Source: Deinococcus hopiensis KR-140 | GTDB lineage: Bacteria > Deinococcota > Deinococci > Deinococcales > Deinococcaceae | Assembly: GCA_943327755.2 (NCBI GenBank) | Contig: CALPYF020000032.1 | Coordinates: 1-46,946 of the forward strand | DNA length: 46,946 nt | Direction: 5' to 3' | Shown here: positions 45,930 through 46,946 of the stretch, in pieces | Layout of the letters: every line of letters starts with the position of its first letter | Position numbering within the stretch: the stretch's first letter is position 1 | Notes under the pieces: model-generated | What the model saw: only the letters and a program-made list of their open reading frames with translations | Told to the model about the DNA's origin: nothing | Databases searched by the model: none | Made by a program: the position numbers and the translations under genes

Positions 45930-45962
45930 AGGAAGCCCCCACAGTGGGGCTTCCTTTTTTTT
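45930..45962 (+). terminator. Strong terminator after fusA
   Basis: AGGAAGCCCC (45930-45939) pairs with GGGGCTTCCT (45946-45955), followed by TTTTTTT. This is the best intrinsic terminator in the window. Confidence 0.9.
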
Positions 45963-45992
45963 CGCTTCAGGCACGGGTGGGAACAGGCACGC

Positions 45993-45998
45993 TAAGCT
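45993..45998 (+). promoter_or_regulatory. -10 hexamer TAAGCT, leaderless start
   Basis: TAAGCT ends 6 nt before the ATG at 46005, without a ribosome binding site. Confidence 0.45.
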
Positions 45999-46004
45999 GC
46001 GTCC

Positions 46005-46433
46005 ATGACGGTGCCCACCCCCAACCCGGCCGCCCCGAGCGGCCCGCTTCCTCCCCGGATCGGTTTCCTGACCGTGCCGCTGATGATCAACCTGATCTAC
46101 TCGGCGATCACCCTGCTGTTCCTGCCGTTTGCCGGACCTACCCTGACTGAGACGACGGGCGAGATGGTCCGGCAGATGGGCGTCCCAGACCTGACGGTGA
46201 CGCCCGCGCAGATTCAGGTGGCGCTATGGATCTCGTTCGTACTGACCATGATCCAGATCCTGTGGGTGTACTACACCCGCCGCGCTGTCCTGGATGGCCG
46301 AAACTGGGGGCGTGTCTCGAGCATCGTCCTGGGTGTGTTCAGCCTGCTGATTCCCCCCATCTTCACCATTTTGGGCATCGTGATGCTGATCGGGGCGTTC
46401 GACAAGCAGGTGGTGGCCTACACCCGCCGCTGA
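46005..46433 (+). CDS. Hypothetical membrane protein between fusA and tuf, 142 aa
   Basis: Four hydrophobic segments: FLTVPLMINLIYSAITLLFLPF (about 21-42), VALWISFVLTMIQILWVYY (about 72-90), VSSIVLGVFSLLIPPIFTILGIVMLIGAF (about 103-131, perhaps two helices). The first 18 residues are Pro-rich and cytoplasmic. No family is recognised. It has its own -10-like hexamer just before the ATG and lies between the fusA terminator and a 13-bp hairpin, so it is an independent unit inserted between fusA and tuf. Confidence 0.75.
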   Translation: MTVPTPNPAAPSGPLPPRIGFLTVPLMINLIYSAITLLFLPFAGPTLTETTGEMVRQMGVPDLTVTPAQIQVALWISFVLTMIQILWVYYTRRAVLDGRNWGRVSSIVLGVFSLLIPPIFTILGIVMLIGAFDKQVVAYTRR

Positions 46434-46798
46434 ACTGTCAGTTCCCGAGCGGTCTGTCACATGATGCGTGACAGACCGCTGCTCTCTGGTGCCGGTAGTC
46501 CACTGGGCGGGCATTTCCCAGGATGACCCACCTCTTCATCCCCACTTGCCCTTTGACAGGTGATCCTGTAACATACTTCTTCGGTACGCCGTGGACTCAC
46601 GGCTCTGCCCCGCGGCCTAACCCACCGCCGGAGCGGAACGCAGAGGCGGCGTAGCGTGGCCAGCACGGTGGGACACTACCCTGGCGAGAATCAACCCAAT
46701 GTGGTTCAGCACCATCAGAACCCTGCGACATGCGCGGGGGAGCCCCGATCAAAGGGCCGCTTTTGCGTGCAGGTCCACCTCTTGGAGGGAGTAAGAAC
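46434..46798. other. Intergenic region and tuf leader
   Basis: 365 bp. AGCGGTCTGTCAC/GTGACAGACCGCT (46448-46460/46468-46480) is a 13-bp hairpin, the likely terminator of the membrane gene. TTGACA (46553-46558) and TTGCCC-N17-TAACAT (46546-46574) are candidate promoter elements for tuf. The rest is a long GC-rich leader with GCCGTG/CACGGC. No gene, tRNA included, is seen. Confidence 0.6.
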
Positions 46799-46946
46799 AT
46801 GGCTAAAGGAACGTTCGAGCGCACGAAGCCCCACGTGAACGTGGGCACCATCGGTCACGTCGACCACGGCAAGACCACCCTGACCGCCGCGATCACCTTC
46901 ACGGCCGCCGCGATGGACCCCACCATCGAAAAACTGGCCTACGACC
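46799..46946 (+). CDS. tuf: Elongation factor Tu, N-terminal fragment
   Basis: The 49 residues present begin MAKGTFERTKPHVNVGTIGHVDHGKTTLTAAIT, the EF-Tu start with the G1 motif GHVDHGKTT. The gene runs off the right edge of the window. GGAGGGAG precedes the ATG. EF-Tu brings aminoacyl-tRNA to the ribosome. It is separated from fusA by a terminator and another gene, so it has its own promoter here. Confidence 0.97.
   Translation, partial: MAKGTFERTKPHVNVGTIGHVDHGKTTLTAAITFTAAAMDPTIEKLAYD

Noticed and set aside
46553..46577. TTGACA with CATACT as the tuf promoter
   Set aside because: The spacing is only 13 bp. TTGCCC-N17-TAACAT is a better spaced pair, but neither is firm.

Overview
The window is a gene-dense, high-GC stretch of bacterial chromosome that looks like Deinococcus. 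The evidence is the long CTC/TL5-type bL25, an EF-P with arginine at the loop tip, the order rpsL-rpsG-fusA-tuf, and many start codons sitting 6-8 nt behind a -10 hexamer, the signature of leaderless mRNAs common in this genus. The genus call is an inference from gene content; no rRNA gene is present. I see no phage, insertion sequence, CRISPR array or toxin-antitoxin locus. It is a housekeeping region with accessory genes between core operons.

Layout. 0-8 kb: ABC-F ATPase, an unknown protein, a DUF1540 protein, a TelA-family gene followed by a frameshifted uridine kinase, two GNAT acetyltransferases, a secreted BsuPI-like protein and a DinB protein. 8-9.5 kb: rpmI-rplT with a structured leader, then a GntR/UTRA regulator. 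9.6-12.7 kb: moaA, then a divergent DUF485-acetate symporter pair. 13-17 kb: two tandem MFS paralogues and a TPR protein with a degenerate GGDEF domain. 17-21 kb: a GNAT/XRE-cupin pair divergent from acetyl-CoA synthetase. 21-26 kb: a methyltransferase, accC and accB on the minus strand, efp, then rplY and ygfZ on the plus strand. 27-31 kb: a peptide ABC transporter (binding protein and two permeases, no ATPases). 31-35.5 kb: ddl and a feoABC-type iron operon. 35.7-42 kb: two zinc metallopeptidases, a proline-rich small protein, an EEP-family enzyme, an extended HflX, an AAC(3)-type acetyltransferase and a DinB-like protein. 42-47 kb: tRNA-Ser(CGA) and the str operon rpsL-rpsG-fusA, a small membrane protein, and the start of tuf.

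Functional links: acetate is served by both the symporter pair and acs; fatty-acid synthesis by accBC; ferrous iron uptake by feoABC; translation by L35/L20, EF-P, L25, S12, S7, EF-G, EF-Tu, HflX and the ABC-F protein.

The most notable observations are: a 74-nt nested hairpin between rpsG and fusA built from 11-nt arms and 10-nt spacers that are tandem pentamers; a RadC/JAMM-like domain at the N-terminus of HflX; an rpsL gene whose only possible start is CTG; a shared 14-bp TetR-type operator-like site at accB and between moaA and gntR; and a signal-like 17-codon leader in frame with, but stop-separated from, a GNAT gene.
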